Notes under the pieces: model-generated
The model's database searches: none
The model's input: only the letters and a program-made list of their open reading frames with translations
Told to the model about the DNA's origin: nothing
Origin: an uncultured Collinsella sp.
GTDB lineage: Bacteria > Actinomycetota > Coriobacteriia > Coriobacteriales > Coriobacteriaceae
Assembly: GCA_900548495.1 (NCBI GenBank)
Contig: URKT01000062.1
Coordinates: forward strand, 1-12,343
DNA length: 12,343 nucleotides
Reading direction: 5' to 3'
Shown: positions 6,386 through 12,343 of the stretch, piece by piece
Layout of the letters: each line of letters starts with the position of its first letter
How positions within the stretch are numbered: position 1 is the stretch's first letter
Translations under genes and position numbers: made by a program

Positions 6386-7267
6386 ATGAGCAACTGGCTT
6401 AAGCTCGAGGGCGATGTCTGCGCCGTGACTGGCGCGCTCGGCGGTATGGGCGTCGAGATTTGCCGCGAGTTCGCCCGCAATGGCGCCAACGTCGTCCTGC
6501 TCGACCTGGACGAAGAGAAGGTCAAGGCCGCTGCCGCCGACCTCGCCGCTGAGTTTGGCATCCACGCCGAGGGTTACAAGATGAACGCCACCGACGAGGC
6601 CGAGGTTCAGGCAGCCGTTGACGCCACCATCGCCGACTTCGGCCGCGTCGACGTTCTCGTCAACACCGCCGGCATCCTGCGCTTCGCAGCTATGGAAGAC
6701 CTGCCGCTCTCCGACTGGAACGAGGTCATCAACGTCAACCTCACCGGTTACTTCATCACCTCGCAGCGCTTTGGTCGCGAGATGATCAAGGCCGGCCAGG
6801 GTCGCCTGGTGCACATCTCGACCGTTGCCAGCCACTCCCCCGAGACGTTCTCGGGCGTGTACAGCTCCACCAAGGCGGGCGTCAACATGATGTCCAAGAT
6901 GCTCGCCGCCGAGTGGGGCCCCTACGGTGTCCGCTCCAACTGCGTCGAGCCCTGCTTCGTTAAGACTCCGATGTCGGCCAATTTCTACGCCGACCCCGAG
7001 GTCGAGAAGAGCCGCAGCCGCCTGATCGCCACGCGTCGCATCGGCGAGGTCAGCGATATCGCCAACGCCGTCATGTTCCTGGCGTCCAAGCGCTCGGACT
7101 TTACCACCGGCGACGCCATCAAGGTCGACGGCGGCTTCTCCAACATGATGGGCGACCTCACCGCCAAGCCCGGCGGCCGTCGCGCCTATGCCGACAACTA
7201 CCTTAAGAACAAGGGTGTCGAGCTTTGGTCCGATGAGTCCGGCGTCGCCAAGCCGACTGACCAGTAA
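6386..7267 (+). CDS. Short-chain dehydrogenase/reductase, NAD-type
   Basis: A classical SDR oxidoreductase of 293 residues that interconverts an alcohol and a ketone. The cofactor motif TGALGGMG covers residues 15-22, and D40 at the end of the second strand points to NAD(H) rather than NADP(H). NTAG is at 93-96, and the catalytic pair is Y159 and K163 (YSSTK). The usual catalytic Ser, 13 residues before Tyr, is T146 here, with S145 beside it. GDAIKVDGG near residue 245 marks the normal SDR end, but about 40 more residues follow, ending in a Lys/Asp-rich tail. The N-terminus with WLKLEG resembles polyol and sugar-acid dehydrogenases. It is the first plus-strand gene opposite the LysR regulator and shares its operon with a transporter and a second dehydrogenase, suggesting a catabolic role. 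Substrate unknown. Confidence 0.92.
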   Translation: MSNWLKLEGDVCAVTGALGGMGVEICREFARNGANVVLLDLDEEKVKAAAADLAAEFGIHAEGYKMNATDEAEVQAAVDATIADFGRVDVLVNTAGILRFAAMEDLPLSDWNEVINVNLTGYFITSQRFGREMIKAGQGRLVHISTVASHSPETFSGVYSSTKAGVNMMSKMLAAEWGPYGVRSNCVEPCFVKTPMSANFYADPEVEKSRSRLIATRRIGEVSDIANAVMFLASKRSDFTTGDAIKVDGGFSNMMGDLTAKPGGRRAYADNYLKNKGVELWSDESGVAKPTDQ

Positions 7268-7331
7268 ACCAACCTGACAGGGAGGCCCGCGGATACGCCC
7301 ACTCCTCCCCGCATCGATTAGAAAGAGTCCA

Positions 7332-8588
7332 ATGGCTTCCAGCAACTCCAACAAGGGTCGCGCCGTCGTGCTCTCCGCCGCGTGCGTCACCATGTTCTTC
7401 ATCAGCTCCATCGCGCTGTATTCCGTCGTGAGCAAGAACCTGCTCGCCGTCTACCCCGAGTGGTCCAGCGCCCTTACTTGGGCCTTCCCGGTCTTTCAGA
7501 CCATCATGGCCGTGACGGGCATCTTCGCCGGCCGCATCTCCGATAAAATCGGCCCGCGCAACGTCGTGATCGCCGCCGCCGTGTGCTACGGCGTGGGCTG
7601 GTTCATGTCCGGCACCGTCACCGAGCCGTGGCAGTTCTACCTGTGGTTCTCGCTCGTCGCCGCTGTCGGCAACGGCCTGGGCTACAACCCGGCGCTCACC
7701 ACCGGCCAAAAGTGGTTCATCGACAAGAAGGGCCTCGCCTCCGGCATCACCCTGGCCGCTTCGACCGCCGGCCCCGCCGTGCTGTCCCCGGTGCTCGCCT
7801 CGCTGCTCATCCCGAGCCTGGGCATCTTTGGCGGCCTCAAGGCGCTCGGCGTCATCTTCTTTGTGACGATCGCCGCCTCCGCCCTGTTCCTGAAGGCCCC
7901 CGAGGCCGGTTGGCTGCCCGAGGGCTTCGAGGCCCCCAAGGGCGGCGCGCACGCTGGCACCTTCGGCGACCTCACCCCGGGCGAGATGGTCAAGACCCCG
8001 CGCTTCTGGGTCCTCATCGTCACCTTCGCCTTCGCCGCCACCGCGGGCACCCTGCTCGTGGGCAAGGTTGCCTCCATCGCCGCCGTCCAGCTCTTCGCCG
8101 ACCCCACGAGCGCCGCGGCCGTCGCCCTCGGCGGCGTGGTGGTCTCCGTCAACACCTGCGCCAACCTGGTTGGTCGTCTGTCCTTTGGCCAGATCATCGA
8201 CAAGCTCGGCGCCTATAAGTCGCTGCTCATCAGCCTTGTCGTCACCATCGTCGCGCTCGTCATCATGTCGATGAGCTTTACGCAGAGCATGTTCTTTGTG
8301 GCGCTCGCCCTGCTCGGCTTTAGCTTTGGCGCCCTGCTCGTCATCTACCCGCCGCTCACCGGTGGCGCCTTTGGTACCAGCAACATCGGCGTCAACTACG
8401 GCATCATGTTTTTGGGCTATGCCGCTTCCACCTGGATCAGCCAGCCCATCACCGCCGTGCTGTATCACGCCGAGGCCGGCAGCGCCGCGTACCAGCAGTC
8501 CTTCTACGGCGCCATCGTGATCGCCGCCATCGCCGTCGTGCTCACCGTCTACATGATGGTCTCCGACAGCAAGAAGAAGTCCGCTTAG
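7332..8588 (+). CDS. MFS transporter, oxalate/formate antiporter (OFA) family
   Basis: A 418-residue major facilitator protein with about twelve membrane helices and a central cytoplasmic loop near residues 195-225. The family motif between helices 2 and 3, GRISDKIGPRN, begins at G67. Two stretches typical of the OFA subfamily are present: YNPALTTGQKWFIDKKGLASG after helix 4 and the loop sequence EMVKTPRFWVL before helix 7. A half-repeat of the motif, GQIIDKLG, follows helix 8. OFA members carry small carboxylates such as oxalate, formate or lactate, so an acidic substrate is plausible. It begins 64 bases after the SDR gene, with GAAAGAG at 7321-7327 as ribosome binding site. It most likely imports the substrate of the flanking dehydrogenases or exchanges it for a product. 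The substrate is inferred only to class. Confidence 0.93.
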   Translation: MASSNSNKGRAVVLSAACVTMFFISSIALYSVVSKNLLAVYPEWSSALTWAFPVFQTIMAVTGIFAGRISDKIGPRNVVIAAAVCYGVGWFMSGTVTEPWQFYLWFSLVAAVGNGLGYNPALTTGQKWFIDKKGLASGITLAASTAGPAVLSPVLASLLIPSLGIFGGLKALGVIFFVTIAASALFLKAPEAGWLPEGFEAPKGGAHAGTFGDLTPGEMVKTPRFWVLIVTFAFAATAGTLLVGKVASIAAVQLFADPTSAAAVALGGVVVSVNTCANLVGRLSFGQIIDKLGAYKSLLISLVVTIVALVIMSMSFTQSMFFVALALLGFSFGALLVIYPPLTGGAFGTSNIGVNYGIMFLGYAASTWISQPITAVLYHAEAGSAAYQQSFYGAIVIAAIAVVLTVYMMVSDSKKKSA

Positions 8589-8598
8589 TTTTGCTTGA

Positions 8599-8624
8599 TG
8601 CGGCAAGGGCGTCCCCTTGCCGCA
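8599..8624 (+). promoter_or_regulatory. Intercistronic hairpin between MFS and Gfo/Idh genes
   Basis: TGCGGCAAGGG (8599-8609) pairs perfectly with CCCTTGCCGCA (8614-8624) around a four-base loop. TTCCACC follows, not a T-run, so it is a poor terminator. It may protect the upstream mRNA from 3' exonucleases or lower expression of the last gene through partial termination. Confidence 0.6.
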
Positions 8625-8654
8625 TTCCACCGCCACCACTATTAAGGAGTCGAA

Positions 8655-9695
8655 ATGTCTGAGCTCAATCCCGTCCGCATTGCCGTCATCGGTGCCGGCG
8701 CCATGGGCCGCAACCACATCCGCTTTGTCGCCGAGGAGCCCGAGGCCGAGCTCGTCGCCATCGCCGACGCCTTTGAGGGCGCCCGCGCCACGGCCGAGGC
8801 CGCCGGCGTGCCGTTTTACACCGATCCCGCCCAGATGATGGACGAGGTCAAGCCCGAGGCCGTCATCATCGCCACGCCCAACGACCTGCACCTGGGCGTT
8901 GCTCGCGAGGCTGTGAAGCGCAACATCGTGCCGTTGGTCGAAAAGCCGATCTCCAACGACCTGGAGGACGCCCAGGCCTTCGCCGCCGAGGCCGAGACCG
9001 CCGGCGTGCCCGTACTCGTGGGCCAGCACCGTCGCCACAACCCCTTCGTCAACAAGGCCAAGGAGATCATCGAGTCCGGCGAGCTGGGCAAGCTCACCGT
9101 GTCGAGCTTCCACTACATGATCTATAAGAATGACGAGTATTTCGATGTCGAGTGGCGCCGCAAGAAGGGTGCCGGCCCGATCCTGGTCAACCTGGTGCAC
9201 GACGTCGACCTGCTCCGCTACCTGCTGGGCGAGCCCGTTGCCGTCCAGGGCATGCAGTCCAGCGCCGCCCGTGGTTTTGAGACCGAGGACTCCGCCGTGG
9301 TCAACGTTCGCTTTGCCGATGGCGCGCTCGCGAGCATGACCATCTCTGACGCCACCGCCAGCCCCTGGAACTGGGAGGCCACCGCCCGCGAGGACCCGCA
9401 GTACCGTCCCTTCGACGCCGACGCCTACTTTATCGGCGGCACTAAGGGCGCCCTGTCGCTGCCCCGCCTGCACCAGTTCTCCTACGACGGCGCCTCTAAC
9501 TGGCACAAGCCGCTGCAGATGGAGATTCCGGCCGTCGACCCGGCACTGCCGCACAAGATGCAGCTCAAGCACTTTGTGAAAGTTGTCCGCCGCGAGGTCG
9601 AGCCCGTCGTGACCCCCGCCGACAACGTTAAGACGCTCACGCTTCTCAACGCTATCAAGGAGGCCGCCGAGACCGGTCAGCTCGTCGAGCTGTAA
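8655..9695 (+). CDS. Gfo/Idh/MocA-family dehydrogenase
   Basis: A 346-residue NAD(P)-dependent oxidoreductase of the glucose-fructose oxidoreductase/inositol dehydrogenase/MocA family, which oxidises or reduces hydroxyl groups of sugars, inositols and related compounds. The N-terminal Rossmann fold shows GAGAMG (13-18) and D38 at the second strand end, which favours NAD. The family EKP motif is E96-K97-P98, K97 being the usual catalytic or substrate-binding lysine. The active-site segment LVNLVHDVDLLRYL contains H182 and D185. The C-terminal half forms the family's sheet domain used for oligomerisation. A good AAGGAG (8644-8649) lies five bases before the ATG. It is the last gene of the LysR-linked operon and ends 73 bases before a terminator. 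With the SDR it gives two dehydrogenases, consistent with sequential oxidations or an epimerisation through a keto intermediate. Substrate unknown. Confidence 0.94.
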   Translation: MSELNPVRIAVIGAGAMGRNHIRFVAEEPEAELVAIADAFEGARATAEAAGVPFYTDPAQMMDEVKPEAVIIATPNDLHLGVAREAVKRNIVPLVEKPISNDLEDAQAFAAEAETAGVPVLVGQHRRHNPFVNKAKEIIESGELGKLTVSSFHYMIYKNDEYFDVEWRRKKGAGPILVNLVHDVDLLRYLLGEPVAVQGMQSSAARGFETEDSAVVNVRFADGALASMTISDATASPWNWEATAREDPQYRPFDADAYFIGGTKGALSLPRLHQFSYDGASNWHKPLQMEIPAVDPALPHKMQLKHFVKVVRREVEPVVTPADNVKTLTLLNAIKEAAETGQLVEL

Positions 9696-9768
9696 TGCCT
9701 TAAGAGCGACCGCGGCAGAAGCCCCATGCCGAACCCTTCGGTCCGTCACCAACAAGCCCCTCTTCTTT

Positions 9769-9803
9769 GCCCCGCGAGCAGCCTCCTGCCCGCGGGGCAT
9801 TTT
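9769..9803 (+). terminator. Intrinsic terminator of the SDR-MFS-Gfo/Idh operon
   Basis: GCCCCGCG (9769-9776) pairs with CGCGGGGC (9791-9798); inside it, GCAG (9778-9781) pairs with CTGC (9786-9789) around CCTC. The stem is followed by ATTTTG. It lies 73 bases after the Gfo/Idh stop codon and separates this operon from tex. Confidence 0.9.
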
Positions 9804-9812
9804 GCTACCTTG

Positions 9813-9846
9813 CCGACGATTTTTCTGGAGCGGGGGGCTATTTTGC
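9813..9846 (+). repeat. Relative of the repeat found after the LysR gene
   Basis: Positions 9813-9835 match the minus strand of 5204-5226 at 20 of 23 bases, sharing the core GATTTTTCTGG followed by CGGGG. The next bases, GGCTATTTTG, also resemble the flank of the second copy near 5258 (GGGGCTTTTTTG on the minus strand). A shorter fragment, TTTTGGGACGGG, is at 10043-10054 before tex. The copies are intergenic and degenerate, as expected for a dispersed repeat. Confidence 0.5.
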
Positions 9847-9877
9847 ACCTCGGCTTGATTCGTTCGCCACGAAACGC

Positions 9878-10013
9878 GCCTATCTACTACGTTTAGCCGA
9901 TCGCCCTCAACCATGCCAAATTTCTCGAAATAAAAACCGCAGGTAGACGGGTTGCATATTTTCGGAAAACCGGGGGATGGTCGACCAATACGGTTCAAAC
10001 GTAGTAGATAGGC
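9878..10013. repeat. 17-bp inverted repeat bounding a 102-base AT-richer insert
   Basis: GCCTATCTACTACGTTT (9878-9894) is an exact reverse complement of AAACGTAGTAGATAGGC (9997-10013). The intervening 102 bases hold no reading frame of note, with A/T-rich patches (TTTCTCGAAATAAAAA around 9919-9935 and GCATATTTTCGG near 9955) and further weak dyad symmetry. This fills most of the 304-base gene-free stretch before tex, and I recognise no RNA family in it. Options are a REP/MITE-like repeat, a structured small RNA, or a divergent promoter pair, since each arm reads TAGATA outward. Confidence 0.75.
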
Positions 10014-10030
10014 CGTTTTCATGGCGCGGC

Positions 10031-10049
10031 CCCAAAACAGTCTTTTGGG
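10031..10049 (+). promoter_or_regulatory. Short hairpin in the tex leader
   Basis: CCCAAAA (10031-10037) pairs with TTTTGGG (10043-10049) around CAGTC. It lies 48 bases before the tex ribosome binding site, just after the 17-bp inverted repeat. No T-run follows. A leader hairpin role is possible, with no direct evidence of regulation. Confidence 0.4.
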
Positions 10050-10097
10050 ACGGGTGGTATCCTTGGTAGCCCTGTGCTGCAAACGCACCTTAAACGC

Positions 10098-10103
10098 AAG
10101 GAG
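10098..10103 (+). promoter_or_regulatory. Ribosome binding site deciding the tex start
   Basis: AAGGAG sits four bases before ATG 10108. The in-frame ATG at 10021 has no Shine-Dalgarno and would add 29 residues of non-conserved sequence overlapping the leader hairpin, so 10108 is the start. Confidence 0.85.
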
Positions 10104-10107
10104 TCCC

Positions 10108-12255
10108 ATGGATCTTATCGCCCAGCTCGCCCGCGAGCTCAACCTTAAGGCCGCCAACATCGAGGCGGCCGTCAAACTCATCGACGAGGGCAACACCATT
10201 CCCTTTATCTCGCGCTACCGCAAGGAAGCCACGGGCGGCATGGACGACGTCGCCCTGCGCGCACTCGACGAGCGCCTGTCCTACCTGCGCAATCTTGAGC
10301 AGCGTAAAGAGGACGTCATTCTGCTCATCGACGCCCAGGGCAAACTCACGCCCGAACTCGAGCAGCAGATTCGCGAGGCCACACAGCTCCAGCGTGTCGA
10401 GGACCTCTACAAGCCCTACCGCAAAAAGCGCATGACCCGCGCGCAGAAGGCCCGCGAGGCCGGCCTGGAGCCGCTCGCCAACATGATCATCATGCAGGCA
10501 TCCGCCAAGGGCAGCGCGCTCGACACCGCCGCGGCCTACGTCAACGAGGAAGCCGGCTTCGACACGCCCGGGAAGGCGCTCGCCGGCGCGGCAGACATCG
10601 TGGCCGAGACGGTGGCCGAAGACCCCGAGAACGTCGCCGACCTGCGCGCCTTTACGCAAAACACCGCCGATATCGTCGTCGAGGCCACCGACCCCGCCGA
10701 AAAGACTCCCTACGAGCCCTACTACAACTATGATGAGCCGCTGCGCCGTATACCCAACCACCGCGTGCTGGCTATCGATCGCGGTGAGCGCGAGGGCAAA
10801 CTCCGCGTGCGCGTGAACGTCGACGGCGCTGCCGCCACGGCACGCCTCGGCAGCCGTTGGCCCCGACGCCAGGGCGTCTTCGCGCCCGTCTTTGACGCCG
10901 CCATCGCCGACGGTTACAAGCGCCTCATGGCCCCCTCGCTTGAGCGCGAGGCCCGCGCCAAACTCACCGTCCGTGCGCAGACCGAGGCCATCAACGTCTT
11001 TGCCAAGAATCTCGAGGGCCTGCTCTCGGCGCGCCCCGTGCGCGGTGCCCGCGTGCTCGCACTCGATCCGGGCTACCGCACCGGCTGCAAGGTCGCCGTC
11101 ATGGACGAGACCGGCAAGCTACTCGACCACGGCGTGGTCTACCCCACCAAGCCGCGCCACGACGTCGCCGGCACCAAGCGCGAGCTCGCCCGCCTCGTCA
11201 AGAAGGACGGCGTCAACACCACCGTCATCGGCAACGGCACCGCCAGCCGCGAGACCGAGGAAGTCGTTTCGGAGTTCATCGCCGAGCAGGCGCCCAGCCT
11301 TCGCTACACCATCGTTAACGAAGCCGGCGCGTCGGTGTACTCCGCCTCCGAGCTCGCAAGCAAGGAGTATCCCGACCTGGACGTCACCGTGCGCGGCGCC
11401 ATGAGCCTGGGCCGCCGCCTGCAGGACCCGTTGGCAGAGCTCGTCAAGATTCCGCCCCAGTCCATCGGCGTGGGCCAGTACCAGCACGACCTTGACCAGG
11501 CCGAACTCTCGCGCACCCTGGGCCACGTGGTGGAGGACGTCGTCAACCGCGTGGGCGTCGACGTCAACACCGCGAGCGCGAGCCTGCTGGGATACGTATC
11601 GGGCATCACACCGAGCGTGGCCAAGAATATCGTGGCTTACCGCGAGGAAAACGGCGCCTTTACCGATCGCCGCCAGCTCAAGAAGGTCCCCAAGCTGGGA
11701 CCCAAGGCATACCTCAACGCCGCGGGCTTCCTGCGCATCAGCGGCGGCAAGAACCCGCTCGACGCGACAAGCGTCCACCCGGAGAGCTACGAGGTGGCCA
11801 CGTCCGTCCTGGAGCGCGCAGGCGTTAAAGCCAGCGAGCTCAGCCGCGGCGGCGTGCCCGACATCGAGCGCCGTCTGGGCAGCATCTCGACGCTGGCAAG
11901 CGACCTGGACTGCGGCACCCTCACGCTCATCGACATCGTCAACGAGCTCAAAAAGCCCGGCCGCGACCCGCGCGACGACGCGCCCGAGGTAGTCTTTAGC
12001 CGCTCGGCGCTTTCCATCGACGATCTGGAGCCCGGCATGGAGCTCAAGGGCACGGTGCGCAACGTCGTCGACTTTGGCGCCTTCGTCGACGTGGGCGTGC
12101 ACCAGGACGGCCTGGTACACATCTCCAAGCTGGCCAACCGCTTTGTCAAGCACCCGAGCGACGTGGTGCGCGTCGGCGACACGGTCAAGGTGTGGGTCGA
12201 AAAGGTCAATCGCGACCGCAAGAAAATCTCACTCACCATGGTGCAGGGGAAGTAA
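10108..12255 (+). CDS. tex: Tex-family transcription accessory / RNA-binding protein
   Basis: A 715-residue Tex protein, near the usual 720-780. Tex is a conserved cytoplasmic nucleic-acid-binding factor related to eukaryotic Spt6. The protein opens with the Tex N-terminal helical region, including NTIPFISRYRKEATGGMDD (about residues 29-47). A YqgF/RNase H-like domain follows, with ALDPGYRTG around D320. Helix-hairpin-helix repeats lie at about 490-545 (SGITPSVAKNIVAYREENG, then VPKLGPKAYLNAAGFLRI). The C-terminal S1 RNA-binding domain (about 640-712) contains GTVRNVVDFGAFVDVGV and DGLVHISKLA. All domains are intact. It appears to be transcribed alone, behind the upstream operon's terminator, and its own promoter is not clear. 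The roles in transcription and stress tolerance are known from homologues. Confidence 0.97.
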   Translation: MDLIAQLARELNLKAANIEAAVKLIDEGNTIPFISRYRKEATGGMDDVALRALDERLSYLRNLEQRKEDVILLIDAQGKLTPELEQQIREATQLQRVEDLYKPYRKKRMTRAQKAREAGLEPLANMIIMQASAKGSALDTAAAYVNEEAGFDTPGKALAGAADIVAETVAEDPENVADLRAFTQNTADIVVEATDPAEKTPYEPYYNYDEPLRRIPNHRVLAIDRGEREGKLRVRVNVDGAAATARLGSRWPRRQGVFAPVFDAAIADGYKRLMAPSLEREARAKLTVRAQTEAINVFAKNLEGLLSARPVRGARVLALDPGYRTGCKVAVMDETGKLLDHGVVYPTKPRHDVAGTKRELARLVKKDGVNTTVIGNGTASRETEEVVSEFIAEQAPSLRYTIVNEAGASVYSASELASKEYPDLDVTVRGAMSLGRRLQDPLAELVKIPPQSIGVGQYQHDLDQAELSRTLGHVVEDVVNRVGVDVNTASASLLGYVSGITPSVAKNIVAYREENGAFTDRRQLKKVPKLGPKAYLNAAGFLRISGGKNPLDATSVHPESYEVATSVLERAGVKASELSRGGVPDIERRLGSISTLASDLDCGTLTLIDIVNELKKPGRDPRDDAPEVVFSRSALSIDDLEPGMELKGTVRNVVDFGAFVDVGVHQDGLVHISKLANRFVKHPSDVVRVGDTVKVWVEKVNRDRKKISLTMVQGK

Positions 12256-12279
12256 ACCGCCCAAAGCAAAGGTACCCCC

Positions 12280-12338
12280 TGCAGCGATGATGGCGCGCGC
12301 AGACGTGGTGTAAGAGCGTCCTGAGGTCCGTCGCTGCA
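12280..12338. other. Inverted repeat after tex at the window edge
   Basis: TGCAGCGA (12280-12287) pairs exactly with TCGCTGCA (12331-12338), enclosing 43 bases. No T-run is visible before the window ends, and no convincing gene is seen in 12256-12343. It may be part of a structure or repeat continuing to the right. Weakly supported. Confidence 0.3.
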
Positions 12339-12343
12339 AGTCC

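Noticed and set aside
7280..7309. GGGAGG / CCTCCC pairing between the SDR and MFS genes
   Set aside because: Only six pairs with an 18-base loop; too weak to call a regulatory structure.
10021..10107. An upstream ATG that would lengthen Tex by 29 residues
   Set aside because: It has no ribosome binding site and the added residues do not resemble the Tex N-terminus, whereas ATG 10108 has AAGGAG and the conserved opening.
7203..10199. A 998-codon open frame on the minus strand
   Set aside because: It lies opposite three well-supported plus-strand genes, crosses their intergenic gaps and a terminator, and its translation is Gly/Asp/His/Leu-rich low-complexity sequence typical of the antisense of GC-rich codon-biased genes.
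12219..12343. A possible C-terminal frame of a minus-strand gene entering from the right
   Set aside because: About 40 codons run open, but they overlap the tex 3' end and show no recognisable family or sign of selection.

Overview
The window is GC-rich chromosomal DNA with strong Shine-Dalgarno sites, tight operons and short intergenic gaps. Protein character (ribosomal protein L3, Tex, a MarR with two ABC half-transporters) and codon use suggest a gut actinobacterium of the Coriobacteriia, most like Collinsella. That assignment is inferred from protein style and was not tested by a search.

Layout, left to right. (1) Positions 1-514, minus strand: the first 171 codons of rplC (ribosomal protein L3), running off the left edge. 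A folded leader lies just before its ribosome binding site, and no rpsJ lies directly upstream. (2) Positions 796-4988, plus strand: a three-gene operon with 8-base overlaps at both junctions. It encodes a MarR-type regulator and the two halves of a heterodimeric ABC exporter of the BmrCD/TM287-288 kind, with one degenerate and one canonical ATP site. (3) Positions 4989-5273: a perfect 30-bp inverted repeat, a strong intrinsic terminator and a short direct repeat. (4) Positions 5274-9803: a LysR regulator (minus strand) divergent from SDR dehydrogenase, OFA-type MFS transporter and Gfo/Idh/MocA dehydrogenase genes (plus strand), closed by an intrinsic terminator. This looks like an inducible uptake-and-oxidation pathway for a small sugar-like or organic-acid substrate that cannot be named from sequence. 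(5) Positions 9804-10107: a gene-free stretch with a 17-bp inverted repeat and a relative of the repeat found after the LysR gene. (6) Positions 10108-12255, plus strand: tex, complete. (7) Positions 12256-12343: a short tail with a candidate hairpin.

The two accessory units are a probable drug or metabolite efflux operon under a local MarR, and a LysR-controlled catabolic cluster in which the MFS protein would import a substrate and two NAD-type dehydrogenases would oxidise or isomerise it. I saw no CRISPR array, tRNA, rRNA, phage gene or transposase. The least explained material is the intergenic DNA: inverted repeats, related short repeats in two gaps, and a symmetric operator-like array between the LysR and SDR genes.
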